Positions 7,547 through 15,244 of a stretch of DNA of 64,000 nt are shown here, in pieces. The position numbers and the translations under genes were made by a program. This DNA comes from Halomonas sp. ALS9 (GTDB lineage: Bacteria; Pseudomonadota; Gammaproteobacteria; Pseudomonadales; Halomonadaceae): the NCBI RefSeq assembly GCF_001651035.1, contig NZ_LXRG01000210.1:124001-188000 (forward strand), given 5' to 3'. The notes under the pieces are model-generated. The model was not told the DNA's origin. It did not search any database and worked only from the letters and a program-made list of their open reading frames with translations. Each line of letters opens with the position of its first letter. Position 1 is the first letter of the stretch.

Positions 7547-8554
7547 TCAGTGGCGACTAAAATAGGCCTCCATCACCGCGATAACCTTGTCGATATTCGC
7601 ATCATTAATATCGCGATGGGTAACAAAGCGCGTGGCGTAGAGTAGCTCAATTAAAATGCCGTGCTCTTTTAGCCAGGTGGAGAGCGGCTGAACATGCTCG
7701 TCGGGGAAGTGCGCGAACACCATATTGGTGTCTTGAGAGGTGATTTCGACACCGGGCAGCCTAGCCAAGCCCTCTGCCAGTCGCGCTGCACGGCGATGAT
7801 CGTCGGCCAAGTCCGCCACGTGATGGTCCAACGCATACTGGCAGGCGGCGGCGATAATACCTGATTGGCGCATGCCGCCACCCACTACTTTCCGCCAGCG
7901 TCGTGCGCGGTCGATCAATGCTTGCGAGCCCACCAGGGCTGAGCCGATGGGGGCGCCCATGCCTTTTGAAAAGCATAGCGACACGCTATCAAACGGCAGG
8001 CACAGTTGCTTGAGTGAGGTGTCGGTAGCAACAGCGGCATTGAATAGCCGCGCGCCGTCCAGGTGCGTTGCCAACCCCCGTTCCCGTGCCAGTTCGGTGG
8101 CTTTCAATACGTAGTCTGCGGGCAGTACTTTGCCGCCAATCGTATTTTCCAGTGCTAGCAGTTTGCTGCGGGCAAAGTGAAAGTCGTCGGCTTTGATGGC
8201 GGAACTGATTTTCTCCAGGGGCAGGGTGCCATCGGCAGCGTTCTCAATCGGCTGTGGCTGAATGCTGCCCAGTACAGCTGCTCCTCCGCCTTCATATTTG
8301 TAGGTATGGGCCGACTGCCCAACGATGTACTCATCGCCGCGCTCGCAGTGGGCCATGAGCGCCACCAGATTACTTTGAGTGCCGCTAGGAAATAAAAGCG
8401 CCGCTTGTTTGCCTGCCTGCTCGGCTAAATTGTTTTGAAACGCGTTGACCGTTGGATCATCGCCCCACACATCATCGCCAACCGGGGCGGCCATCATGGC
8501 GTCTTTCATGGCAGAGGTCGGACGGGTCACTGTATCACTGCGTAAATCAATCAT
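7547..8554 (-). CDS. ltaE: Low-specificity L-threonine aldolase
   Basis: 335 residues starting MIDLRSDTVTRPTSAM, the standard LtaE start. Lys197 in SLCFSKGMGAPIG is at the expected PLP Schiff-base position, and HLDGARLFNAAV is the conserved cofactor-binding segment. The enzyme splits L-threonine or L-allo-threonine to glycine and acetaldehyde in the cytoplasm. An ATG at 8560 directly abuts the AAGGAG ribosome binding site, whereas the ATG at 8554 is 6 nt away, so 8554 is chosen. It converges with the LysE-family gene, whose stop is only 3 nt from its own. Confidence 0.95.
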   Translation of the reverse strand: MIDLRSDTVTRPTSAMKDAMMAAPVGDDVWGDDPTVNAFQNNLAEQAGKQAALLFPSGTQSNLVALMAHCERGDEYIVGQSAHTYKYEGGGAAVLGSIQPQPIENAADGTLPLEKISSAIKADDFHFARSKLLALENTIGGKVLPADYVLKATELARERGLATHLDGARLFNAAVATDTSLKQLCLPFDSVSLCFSKGMGAPIGSALVGSQALIDRARRWRKVVGGGMRQSGIIAAACQYALDHHVADLADDHRRAARLAEGLARLPGVEITSQDTNMVFAHFPDEHVQPLSTWLKEHGILIELLYATRFVTHRDINDANIDKVIAVMEAYFSRH

Positions 8555-8668
8555 GCACATCTCCTTTATTGTGTGGGGCAGTTACTCAGAAGCGTTTTCT
8601 CATGCAAGTTCTGGGGAACCATCTATGGTTAACAGCATACTGCAAGTCTCTCAAGCAAAGGCAAACAG

Positions 8669-9889
8669 ATGGATCTGAAAAGTGGTTATCCCTTTTGGGC
8701 GGTCAAAAATGGCCTATTGAAAACCTTTCCTCAACTGACCCGCGATCACCAATGCGAGGTGGTAGTGATTGGTGGCGGCATTACAGGCGCGTTGATTGCT
8801 GATGAGCTAAGCCGCAACGGCCACCACGTGGTGGTGCTGGAGCGCCGGGATGTGGGCTGGGGTAGTTCAGCCGCCAGTACTGCGTTACTGCAGTACGAAA
8901 TTGATACCCATATGACAGCGTTAGCCGAGCGCTATGGGGAAGCCGATGCAGTGCTTGCCTACCGTGCCTGCGCCGAAGCCATTGGCGAACTTGAGTCCCT
9001 GGCGGCAGGGCTGGGTGATGTGGATTTTGAGCGTCAGCAAAGCCTTTACTACGCCAGTAGCGAAGAGGATGTCGCGTCGCTCAAGGAGGAGTTAGCGCTG
9101 CGCCAAAAACACGGGTTTGAAGCCGAATGGCTTGAGCGCGAGATTATTTTGGCGGAGTACGGCTTTGAGGCACCCGGTGCTATTCTTACTCAGCTAGCCG
9201 CCACTATTGATCCTTATCGTATGGCGTATCAGCTGTTTTCCAGGGTGGTCGAGCGCGGGGGAGAAGTATATGACCGCACGCAAATGGAGACGATGACGCC
9301 GGATGACCAGGGAGTCACGTTGACGTTGGCCAATAGTGCCAAGCTGCGCTGCAAGTACGTGGTGATGGCTGCAGGGTATGAGTCGCAAGCTTGGCTGCCA
9401 GAAAAGGTGGCTGACAATCTTAGCAGCTATGCGCTTATCACTGACCCGCTACCGCCAGAGGCCTTGGGTAAGTTACGCCACACCATGGTATGGGAGTCAG
9501 CGCGACCCTACCTCTATATGCGCACTACCTGCGATGGGCGACTCCTCGTGGGCGGAGACGATGACGACGAAGATATTCCCAAGCGCCGCGACGCGAGGGT
9601 AGAAGAGAAGGCCGAGGGGCTGGCAGCTAAGATAGAAGCGCTATGGCCTAGGCTAGATATTAACCCCACATTCTCTTGGGGCGGTACCTTTGCGGAAACC
9701 GGCGATGGCTTGCCTTTTTTCGGGCCTCATGATGCCCTGGGCCCACGCGTACATTTCGCCATGGCCTATGGCGGCAACGGCATCAGCTACAGCATGATAG
9801 GCGCCAAACTGCTGCGAGCGCTTATTGAGGGTAGAGAGCACCCCTTGGCGGAGCTGTTTTCATTTAAACGCTTAGCCAAAATGGCCTAG
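8669..9889 (+). CDS. FAD-dependent oxidoreductase, DAO (DadA-like) family
   Basis: 406 residues with an FAD-binding Rossmann motif at about 29-60 (VIGGGITGALIADELSRNGHHVVVLERRDVGWGSS) and the DAO C-terminal motif GLPFFGPHDALGPRVHFAMAYGGNGISYSMIGAKLL. This family oxidises D-amino acids, glycine derivatives or similar amines. The substrate cannot be assigned here. It is transcribed divergently from ltaE, so a shared role in amino acid turnover is possible but only contextual. Confidence 0.85.
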   Translation: MDLKSGYPFWAVKNGLLKTFPQLTRDHQCEVVVIGGGITGALIADELSRNGHHVVVLERRDVGWGSSAASTALLQYEIDTHMTALAERYGEADAVLAYRACAEAIGELESLAAGLGDVDFERQQSLYYASSEEDVASLKEELALRQKHGFEAEWLEREIILAEYGFEAPGAILTQLAATIDPYRMAYQLFSRVVERGGEVYDRTQMETMTPDDQGVTLTLANSAKLRCKYVVMAAGYESQAWLPEKVADNLSSYALITDPLPPEALGKLRHTMVWESARPYLYMRTTCDGRLLVGGDDDDEDIPKRRDARVEEKAEGLAAKIEALWPRLDINPTFSWGGTFAETGDGLPFFGPHDALGPRVHFAMAYGGNGISYSMIGAKLLRALIEGREHPLAELFSFKRLAKMA

Positions 9890-9965
9890 CCTAAATGCAA
9901 AAATTGGGTAGCAGGCAAGCTTAAAACGCGTATATCTTAACGGATATTCATAAGGATAGCGGGTA

Positions 9966-10517
9966 ATGGGCCACCAACTTTATTTGCGTGCACTGGAGCG
10001 CAACGACCTGCGCTTTGTTCATGAACTAAACAATAACCAGAGCATTATGTCGTACTGGTTTGAAGAGCCTTACGAGTCATTTGATGAGCTGGAGGAATTG
10101 TATAACAAGCACATCCATGACAACGCCGAACGGCGCTTTGTCGCGGAGGATAGCCATGGAAATGCCATTGGCCTGGTAGAGCTGATTGAGATCGACTACA
10201 TCCATCGCAGCGGCGAGTTTCAAATCATTATTACCCCGGATCACCAGGGGAAAGGGTTTGCCCGCTCCTTAATTCGCCAAGCATTGCACTACTCATTCAC
10301 AATTCTAAACCTACACAAGGTATATCTCATTGTGGCGGTGGAGAACGTTAAAGCGATCCATCTTTACGAAGAGAGTGGTTTTATTGAAGAAGGCCACTTG
10401 GTGCAGGAGTTCTTTATCAATGGCAAGTACCGCGATGTAAAGCGGATGTATATCTTGCAGGGCACCTACCTAACCCAATTGTCAGAACAGCAAGAAGAGA
10501 GTGGCGAGTGGGCCTAG
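9966..10517 (+). CDS. speG: Spermidine N1-acetyltransferase
   Basis: 183 residues in a single GNAT domain. It resembles Escherichia coli SpeG closely along its length: YWFEEPYESFDELEELYNKHIHD, RRFVAEDSHGNAIGLVELIEIDYIHR, the acetyl-CoA loop QGKGFARSLI and LHKVYLIVAVENVKAIHLYEESGF. It acetylates spermidine/spermine to limit polyamine toxicity in the cytoplasm. It is transcribed toward loiP, and a strong hairpin separates the two. A decayed second copy of part of this gene lies about 1 kb downstream. Confidence 0.95.
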   Translation: MGHQLYLRALERNDLRFVHELNNNQSIMSYWFEEPYESFDELEELYNKHIHDNAERRFVAEDSHGNAIGLVELIEIDYIHRSGEFQIIITPDHQGKGFARSLIRQALHYSFTILNLHKVYLIVAVENVKAIHLYEESGFIEEGHLVQEFFINGKYRDVKRMYILQGTYLTQLSEQQEESGEWA

Positions 10518-10556
10518 AATGAGGGGGTGTTGCCCTTTTGCTTTATTGTTAGTAGC

Positions 10557-10609
10557 AACCTGTACTCCCGCTAGGCATCACCGGGGCGAATTTAGCAGGA
10601 GTACAGGTT
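10557..10609. terminator. Hairpin between convergent speG and loiP
   Basis: AACCTGTACTCC (10557-10568) pairs perfectly with GGAGTACAGGTT (10598-10609), and GCTA/TAGC (10570-10573/10593-10596) extends the stem inward. The 3' side is T-rich rather than a pure T run. Its position between convergent genes suits a bidirectional terminator. Confidence 0.75.
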
Positions 10610-10617
10610 CCTTCATC

Positions 10618-11379
10618 TTACTGGAAGGAAGCTTCTAGGCGCTCTGCACGATCACCCGCTGCTGGGTGGCTGGAAAAGACGCTGCTGTCATTGCCGTATT
10701 TGGCTTCTAGCTTGCGTAGGGCTGCAACGGATGCCTCTGCATTCAGGTTGTGGCGCTGCATTAGCTCAATGGCATAGTCATCAGCTTCATTCTCTTGGCG
10801 TTGCGAGAACTGAGCATTGACAAGCTTTTCGCCCAAATCACCAAGCTCAGAGCTTGAAAGTGCGGCGGCGGTGGTGCTGCCACTAGCAGCAGCTGCTTCA
10901 CGTGCAGCGGACGCGGCATAGGCAACCTGGAAAGCACGTTTGGAGTGCCCTAACGCGACGTGTCCGATCTCGTGGGCGATAACGTAGCGTACTTCATCAT
11001 CGGTCATCTCATCCATCAGCGCGCTATGCAACCGGATGGAGCCGTTGGGTACCGCAAAAGCATTAACGTCGTCTAAATGATAAACGTTATAGTCAAGCGT
11101 ATGGCCGTCGACTGTTTCTAAGCCCTGGGTTAGCTTCGCCAAACGTTGTGCATACTGACTGTCGTCTGCAACAAGGCGGTTTTGAGAATCCAGCTGGGCA
11201 ATGGTTTGATCGCCAAGTTGTTGCATTTGTTGATCCGACATCGTGGCAGCGCCAGCCAAACTGGAGCCCGCAGACATCAGACCTCCAAGGTCAGCGCCTG
11301 ACTGGCAGCCGCTAAGGGCAAGTGCTGCCGCTAAACCTAAAGCATAAGATGTTTTGCGAACCAAAAAAGGTGTTTGCAT
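10618..11379 (-). CDS. loiP: M48-family metalloprotease lipoprotein (LoiP/YggG-like)
   Basis: About 253 residues. A lipoprotein signal ends in the lipobox LALSGC, so it is probably anchored to the outer membrane from the periplasmic side. The zinc motif is HEIGH, followed by the second-ligand region RQENEADDYAIELM. This matches the BepA/LoiP group of periplasmic metalloproteases acting on misfolded envelope proteins. The ATG at 11379 has AAGGA upstream; the TTG at 11397 would include that ribosome binding site, so it is rejected. The assignment to LoiP rather than YcaL is by resemblance. Confidence 0.88.
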   Translation of the reverse strand: MQTPFLVRKTSYALGLAAALALSGCQSGADLGGLMSAGSSLAGAATMSDQQMQQLGDQTIAQLDSQNRLVADDSQYAQRLAKLTQGLETVDGHTLDYNVYHLDDVNAFAVPNGSIRLHSALMDEMTDDEVRYVIAHEIGHVALGHSKRAFQVAYAASAAREAAAASGSTTAAALSSSELGDLGEKLVNAQFSQRQENEADDYAIELMQRHNLNAEASVAALRKLEAKYGNDSSVFSSHPAAGDRAERLEASFQ

Positions 11380-11504
11380 CGTCCGTTCCTTCGTCAATGT
11401 GCGTGCATAACAAGAAGAGTCTGCACGTTGAGTATTGCGCCTTTATTAGCCGAACTAATATTAGACCATTCCTTTGTGTAACTCCATACCCTACTGTAAA
11501 GAAG

Positions 11505-11680
11505 ATTATTGAGGTCGACTACGAACACCGTATTGTTGTGCTTAAAGCCATTACTTCGTTAAGCGTAGCGCTGATTGTTACTGCTTGAAAATTTCAAAAG
11601 TGTAATTAATCGTAGCGATGGATAACATTAAAGCGATTTATCTTTACGAGGAGAACGCTCAATTGAGGAGGTTTTCTTGT
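11505..11680 (+). pseudogene. Decayed speG fragment
   Basis: Two stretches match the intact speG upstream. From nt 11505, IIEVDYEHRIVVLKAIT corresponds to LIEIDYIHRSGEFQIIIT. From 11613, VAMDNIKAIYLYEEN corresponds to VAVENVKAIHLYEES, and after a frame change IEEVFL corresponds to IEEGHL. The part between them is shorter than in speG, and stops interrupt the frame. This is a degraded duplicate or a remnant of a related acetyltransferase. Confidence 0.75.
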
Positions 11681-11825
11681 GCTGACATCCGTTTTCAATA
11701 AAAATACAGCAGCTTGCAAAATTACTGCGTAAGTCATTGATCCATAAGTGATAAAAACACCTTGAGGGCATTTGGCCCGACCAGCCAATTGATAGCGAAG
11801 CCTGCCCATTACAATTGACTGTAAG

Positions 11826-11856
11826 AATAAAAAACGCCTCGTGTAAACGAGGCGTT
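11826..11856 (-). terminator. Intrinsic terminator of small peptide gene A
   Basis: AACGCCTCG (11833-11841) and CGAGGCGTT (11848-11856) form a 9-bp perfect stem with a 6-nt loop. On the minus strand it is followed by a run of six Ts. It lies 34 nt past the stop of the small ORF at 11890. Confidence 0.88.
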
Positions 11857-11889
11857 GTATGGAGCTAAAACAGCATGCCGTATCTATGC

Positions 11890-12006
11890 TTAACGCAGGT
11901 AGGCCTTAATAGCGTCAAGTGCCGCACGCTGCTGTAGAGCGCGTTTTGCCCACACTTCCATAACATCAACTTCCAACGCTTGTGCAGGGGTAACTAAGTG
12001 TTGCAT
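11890..12006 (-). CDS. Small peptide A (38 residues), paralogue of small peptide B
   Basis: The predicted peptide starts MQHLVTPAQALEVDVMEVW and ends RAALDAIKAYLR. GAGG sits about 10 nt before the ATG at 12006; an in-frame ATG at 12015 is only one base from it. The gene has its own terminator. It aligns with peptide B at 12355-12468 over the whole length: the shared pattern is LhT then EVxxxxW, AxxxRAAxxAhKAYL. The C-terminal half looks like an amphipathic helix. No known family was recognised. The paralogy, ribosome binding site and terminator together make it a real gene rather than chance. Confidence 0.72.
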   Translation of the reverse strand: MQHLVTPAQALEVDVMEVWAKRALQQRAALDAIKAYLR

Positions 12007-12051
12007 GGCGTTCATTCCTCTTTCAGGGGGTCAGAGAATTCGTTGAGACCT

Positions 12052-12157
12052 TGTTGTAAAAAATGTTGTAAAAACATGTTATAAAATCAGATGCTGTAAA
12101 AATCTTATGTTGTACACAGCCTGTGTTGTGCATAGCAGCAATTTAGCTGTTGTGAGA
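12052..12157. repeat. Degenerate direct-repeat array, unit TGTTGTAAAA
   Basis: Copies begin at 12052, 12064, 12077 (TGTTATAAAA), 12092 (TGCTGTAAAA), 12108 (TGTTGTACAC), 12124 (TGTTGTGCAT) and 12148 (TGTTGTGAGA). The first six are spaced 12-16 bp apart and become more divergent away from the gene. The array lies directly upstream of small peptide gene A (minus strand), so it covers its promoter region and may be a multi-site operator. Confidence 0.65.
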
Positions 12158-12286
12158 TATTAAGAGCTTTTTCTGCGAAGGGCTAGTCCTAACGATGTAG
12201 GTGATTTGCCATTTTTTGTAAGCTATGGCTTACATATGCCTGTAGAACGATATTAGGTCTTTGAATGGAAAAGGTTTTCATAAGCA

Positions 12287-12314
12287 TTAAAAAAGCCGGA
12301 AAATATTCCGGCTT
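12287..12314 (-). terminator. Intrinsic terminator of small peptide gene B
   Basis: AAGCCGGAA (12293-12301) and TTCCGGCTT (12306-12314) form a 9-bp perfect stem with a 4-nt loop. On the minus strand a run of Ts follows. It lies about 40 nt past the stop at 12355. Confidence 0.88.
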
Positions 12315-12354
12315 CGGTGTTTTCTTTGGTCTTAAGGGTAGAAAAGCACCTGAT

Positions 12355-12468
12355 TTAGCCTAGGTAGGCTTTCAGCGCTTCAGCTGCGGCACGATGCCAC
12401 TGAGCATTCAAGCTCCAGTACTCTAGAACTTCATTATCGCGTGCAGGGGATGTTATTAAAAAACTCAT
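12355..12468 (-). CDS. Small peptide B (37 residues), paralogue of small peptide A
   Basis: The peptide starts MSFLITSPARDNEVLEYW and ends RAAAEALKAYLG. A strong AAGGAGG lies about 9 nt before the ATG, and an intrinsic terminator follows. It shares the helix pattern WxxxAxxxRAAxxAhKAYL with peptide A, so the two are a diverged pair, each in its own transcription unit. No membrane segment or signal is evident and no function is recognised. The 15-bp dyad TGCTGCAATGCAGCA at 12515-12529 lies just upstream and may be part of its control region. Confidence 0.75.
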   Translation of the reverse strand: MSFLITSPARDNEVLEYWSLNAQWHRAAAEALKAYLG

Positions 12469-12514
12469 TGTGCGGTCCTCCTTTTGGGACTACCTCTTTA
12501 TTGTAGTCTATTTT

Positions 12515-12529
12515 TGCTGCAATGCAGCA
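12515..12529. promoter_or_regulatory. Short dyad upstream of small peptide gene B
   Basis: TGCTGCAATGCAGCA is a 6-bp inverted repeat around AAT. It lies 47 bp upstream of the small peptide start codon and between that gene and the divergent metallophosphoesterase. It is a candidate operator only; no regulator is known. Confidence 0.35.
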
Positions 12530-12634
12530 TGAATGTGGTGCTGCACCGTGCTATGCGACAAAGTGACCTAGGCTGGTTACGGTAGTTTGAGATGGTTATG
12601 GTGGTTTGCATAAGTATTGGCGACGAGGAGCCTT

Positions 12635-13396
12635 ATGCGTCTACGTATTTTGTCTGACCTACACCTGGAATTTTTTGACGGTAACCGCGAGCTGCCTGAG
12701 GTGGTTGCCGATGTAGTCATCCTGGCTGGAGATATTCACCGCCACTGCGAAGGCCTTGCCTGGGCGCGTTCCCGCTTTCCGGACATGCCGATTATCTATG
12801 TGCCAGGCAACCATGAATTCTACGGTACCTGCATGCCGCTGTTACGTGATGAGCTGGCGCTCGAAGCCGAGCGGCTCGACATTGAACTACTGGATAACCG
12901 TGCCATAACTCTCAATGGCGTGCGCTTTTACGGTACTACGCTATGGACTGACTTTGCGCTTTACGCCGGAGATCCAACTCAGAACCCTGCCGATACTGAG
13001 TCTAAGGCGCTGAGCTACATGCCCGATTTTAAAACCGTGCAAATGTCCCCTGGCGTAACCTTCACACCGCAGGCGAGCCAGCAGGTGCACGCTGAAGCCC
13101 TCGTTTGGCTAGAAAACGAGCTGTCACAGTCATTTGATGGCCCAAAAGTGGTGGTTAGCCACCACGCCCCGCTGCACGATTGCATCCCAGGCCAATACCT
13201 GGGCGACGCGTTATCCCCAGCGTTTGCTTCCCACTTGCCTCATCTAATGGGCAAGATGGATGTTTGGGTGCACGGGCATGTTCACGAGCCCGTGGATATT
13301 CTACGCAACGGCACACGTGTCATTGCCAACCCTGGCGGTTACCCCTATGAGTTCAACCCAGTGCTGTTTAAGCCAGATTGGGTGGTTGAGGTTTAA
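12635..13396 (+). CDS. Calcineurin-like metallophosphoesterase
   Basis: About 253 residues starting MRLRILSDLHLEFFDG, with GAGGAG 5 nt upstream of the ATG. A TTG at 12617 is in frame but lacks this. The two-metal motifs are in order: SDLHLE, AGDIH, GNHEFY, VVVSHHAPLH and GHVHEPVD. Enzymes of this fold hydrolyse phosphomono- or phosphodiesters; the substrate cannot be assigned. It stands alone, downstream of the two small peptide genes on the opposite strand. Confidence 0.88.
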   Translation: MRLRILSDLHLEFFDGNRELPEVVADVVILAGDIHRHCEGLAWARSRFPDMPIIYVPGNHEFYGTCMPLLRDELALEAERLDIELLDNRAITLNGVRFYGTTLWTDFALYAGDPTQNPADTESKALSYMPDFKTVQMSPGVTFTPQASQQVHAEALVWLENELSQSFDGPKVVVSHHAPLHDCIPGQYLGDALSPAFASHLPHLMGKMDVWVHGHVHEPVDILRNGTRVIANPGGYPYEFNPVLFKPDWVVEV

Positions 13397-13470
13397 AAAT
13401 ATAATTATTTACAATAGGTTAGCTATAAAGGTTGAGCGTTTTTGACTTCGGTGGTGAAAGGTCTTTGCTC

Positions 13471-13610
13471 GCTACTTTGGTTTAAATTCTACGGCTTTTG
13501 CTTGCGCCATCACTGAATGATAATTATCTTTCTATTTGTATGATGTATTACATATATGATAGCTAAATTAGTAACCCATATCGTCGGTGCGCTCAATGTC
13601 CAGTGAATTT
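13471..13610 (+). promoter_or_regulatory. gudD upstream region with regulon operator (copy 1 of duplicated promoter module)
   Basis: This lies in the 358-bp gap before gudD. TTGTATGATGTATTACATA is at 13536-13554, with the dyad ATGTA-T-TACAT as its core and a good -10 (TATGAT) inside it. GCTACTTTGGTTTAAATT at 13471 and CTTGCG at about 13501 recur at nearly the same distance from the operator upstream of the first kdgD (15092 onward). No gene was seen in the gap. Confidence 0.68.
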
Positions 13611-13754
13611 ATATTGATGTAAAAAGTTATTGCTTGCGTCATTCGCGTCTCTTCAAACAGTAACCATGATTTGGTTTCATTTGATAATGCAGCCAAGGGT
13701 TAGGTTTGTTAAAGAAACAATTACTGGATCGATAATATAATAGGTAATAAATAT

Positions 13755-15080
13755 ATGTTCCCGAAAATCAAGAGTATGCGTGTTATACCCGTAGCGGGCT
13801 TTGACGGCTTTTTGCTAAACCTCAGCGGCGGTCATGCGCCTTGGTTTATTCGCTGTGTGGTTATCCTTGAGGATGATGCCGGTAACCAAGGCGTTGGTGA
13901 GATTCCTTCCAGTGGCGGCATTCTTAAGGGGCTGGAGCAGTGCCGCGCGTTAGTAGAAGGCTCGCAGATCAATAATATTAAGCACACCCTTAATCAGGTT
14001 CGGCTGCAATTGGCGCAGAACGGACGGGAAGAGCGGGGCCGTCAAACGTTTGATTTGCGCGTAGCGGTGCATGTCATCACGGGGATTGAATCGGCGCTAT
14101 TAGACCTCTATGGGCAGGCACTGCAACTGCCCGTCGCCGATCTGCTGGGGCAGTACGGTCGTCAGCGTGATGAAGTCGAGGCATTGGGCTACCTGTTTTT
14201 ATTGGGAGACCCGGCCAAGACAGACCTGCCGTATCCTAAAGCGCATAACCCTCAAGATACCTGGGATGAAATACGCTACCAAGAAGCACTGACACCCGAA
14301 GCCGTGGCGAACTTAGCCAAAGCCGCCTATGAGCGGTATGGGTTTAAAGACTTTAAATTAAAAGGCGGAGTATTACGTGGCGAAGACGAAGCCGATTGCA
14401 TTCGCGCGCTCCATGATGCATTCCCCGATGCGCGACTAACGCTTGATCCCAACGGTGCCTGGAAGCTCGATGAAGCGGTGCGAGTGCTGGAGCCTATCAA
14501 ACATCTGCTCAGCTACGCTGAAGACCCCTGTGGTCAGGAGGAGAGTTATTCTGGGCGCGAGACCATGGCTGAGTTCAAGAAGCGTACCGGTTTGCCAACC
14601 GCTACCAATATGATTGCGACAGATTTTAAACAGCTGCAGTACGCCGTCCAACTTAATTCCGTTGATATACCTTTGGCAGATTGTCATTTCTGGACCATGC
14701 AAGGTGCTGTCAAAGTGGGTGAGCTTTGCAATGAGTGGGGGATGACTTGGGGTTCTCACAGTAATAATCACTTTGATATTTCGCTCGCCATGATGACCCA
14801 CGTTGCAGCAGCTTGCCCAGGTGAGATTACCGCGATTGATACCCACTGGATTTGGCAAGACGGGCAGCGCATCACGAAAGCCCCTTTGCTTATTCGCAAT
14901 GGCAAACTCAAGGTGCCCACCACCCCAGGGCTGGGGGTTGAACTTGACGAAGAAAAGCTTATGGAAGCGCATAGCCTTTATAAGTCGTTGGATACCACGC
15001 AGCGAAATGATGCCATGGCCATGCAGTTTTTGATTCCTGGTTGGGAATTCAATCCTAAACAACCTGCCTTGGTACGTTAA
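13755..15080 (+). CDS. gudD: D-glucarate dehydratase
   Basis: 441 residues, very similar to E. coli GudD throughout: RVIPVAGFDGFLLNLSGGHAP, GRQTFDLRVAVHVITGIESALLDL and WGSHSNNHFDISLAM. The catalytic residues are visible at the expected offset: Lys201 and Lys203 (KLKGG), metal ligands Asp231, Glu256 and Asn285, and His335. The enzyme dehydrates D-glucarate to 5-keto-4-deoxyglucarate in the cytoplasm. The product is the substrate of the kdgD gene that follows. The operator-like motif upstream suggests control by the GntR/FadR regulator of the island. Confidence 0.95.
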   Translation: MFPKIKSMRVIPVAGFDGFLLNLSGGHAPWFIRCVVILEDDAGNQGVGEIPSSGGILKGLEQCRALVEGSQINNIKHTLNQVRLQLAQNGREERGRQTFDLRVAVHVITGIESALLDLYGQALQLPVADLLGQYGRQRDEVEALGYLFLLGDPAKTDLPYPKAHNPQDTWDEIRYQEALTPEAVANLAKAAYERYGFKDFKLKGGVLRGEDEADCIRALHDAFPDARLTLDPNGAWKLDEAVRVLEPIKHLLSYAEDPCGQEESYSGRETMAEFKKRTGLPTATNMIATDFKQLQYAVQLNSVDIPLADCHFWTMQGAVKVGELCNEWGMTWGSHSNNHFDISLAMMTHVAAACPGEITAIDTHWIWQDGQRITKAPLLIRNGKLKVPTTPGLGVELDEEKLMEAHSLYKSLDTTQRNDAMAMQFLIPGWEFNPKQPALVR

Positions 15081-15091
15081 TCCTAGTAACT

Positions 15092-15230
15092 GCTACTTTG
15101 GTTTAAATTTTGATAGTTCTGCTTGCGTCGCTTCAATGTAGTACATATCTTCAATAATTGTATGATGTATTACATAGTGCGTTTATTTTGAGTCGCCAAT
15201 ATCTTCTCGCTCAATGGTCAACGCATTCAC
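15092..15230 (+). promoter_or_regulatory. kdgD upstream region with regulon operator (copy 2 of duplicated promoter module)
   Basis: TTGTATGATGTATTACATA at 15158-15176 is identical to the site before gudD. The flanks also match: GCTACTTTGGTTTAAATT begins 66 bp before the operator (65 bp in the gudD copy), then TGCTTGCG, and GCTCAATG about 51 bp after (55 bp in the other copy). The promoter region appears to have been duplicated. Confidence 0.7.
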
Positions 15231-15244
15231 ACAGAGGGCGTAAC

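Noticed and set aside
12052..12157. Repeat array as a CRISPR
   Set aside because: Units are about 10 bp and degenerate with 2-6 bp between them; no spacer-length unique sequences and no cas genes nearby.
15158..15244. N-terminal extension of the first KdgD from a TTG at 15158
   Set aside because: It would begin inside the operator motif, has no ribosome binding site, and the paralogue at 29191 starts at the position equal to 15245.
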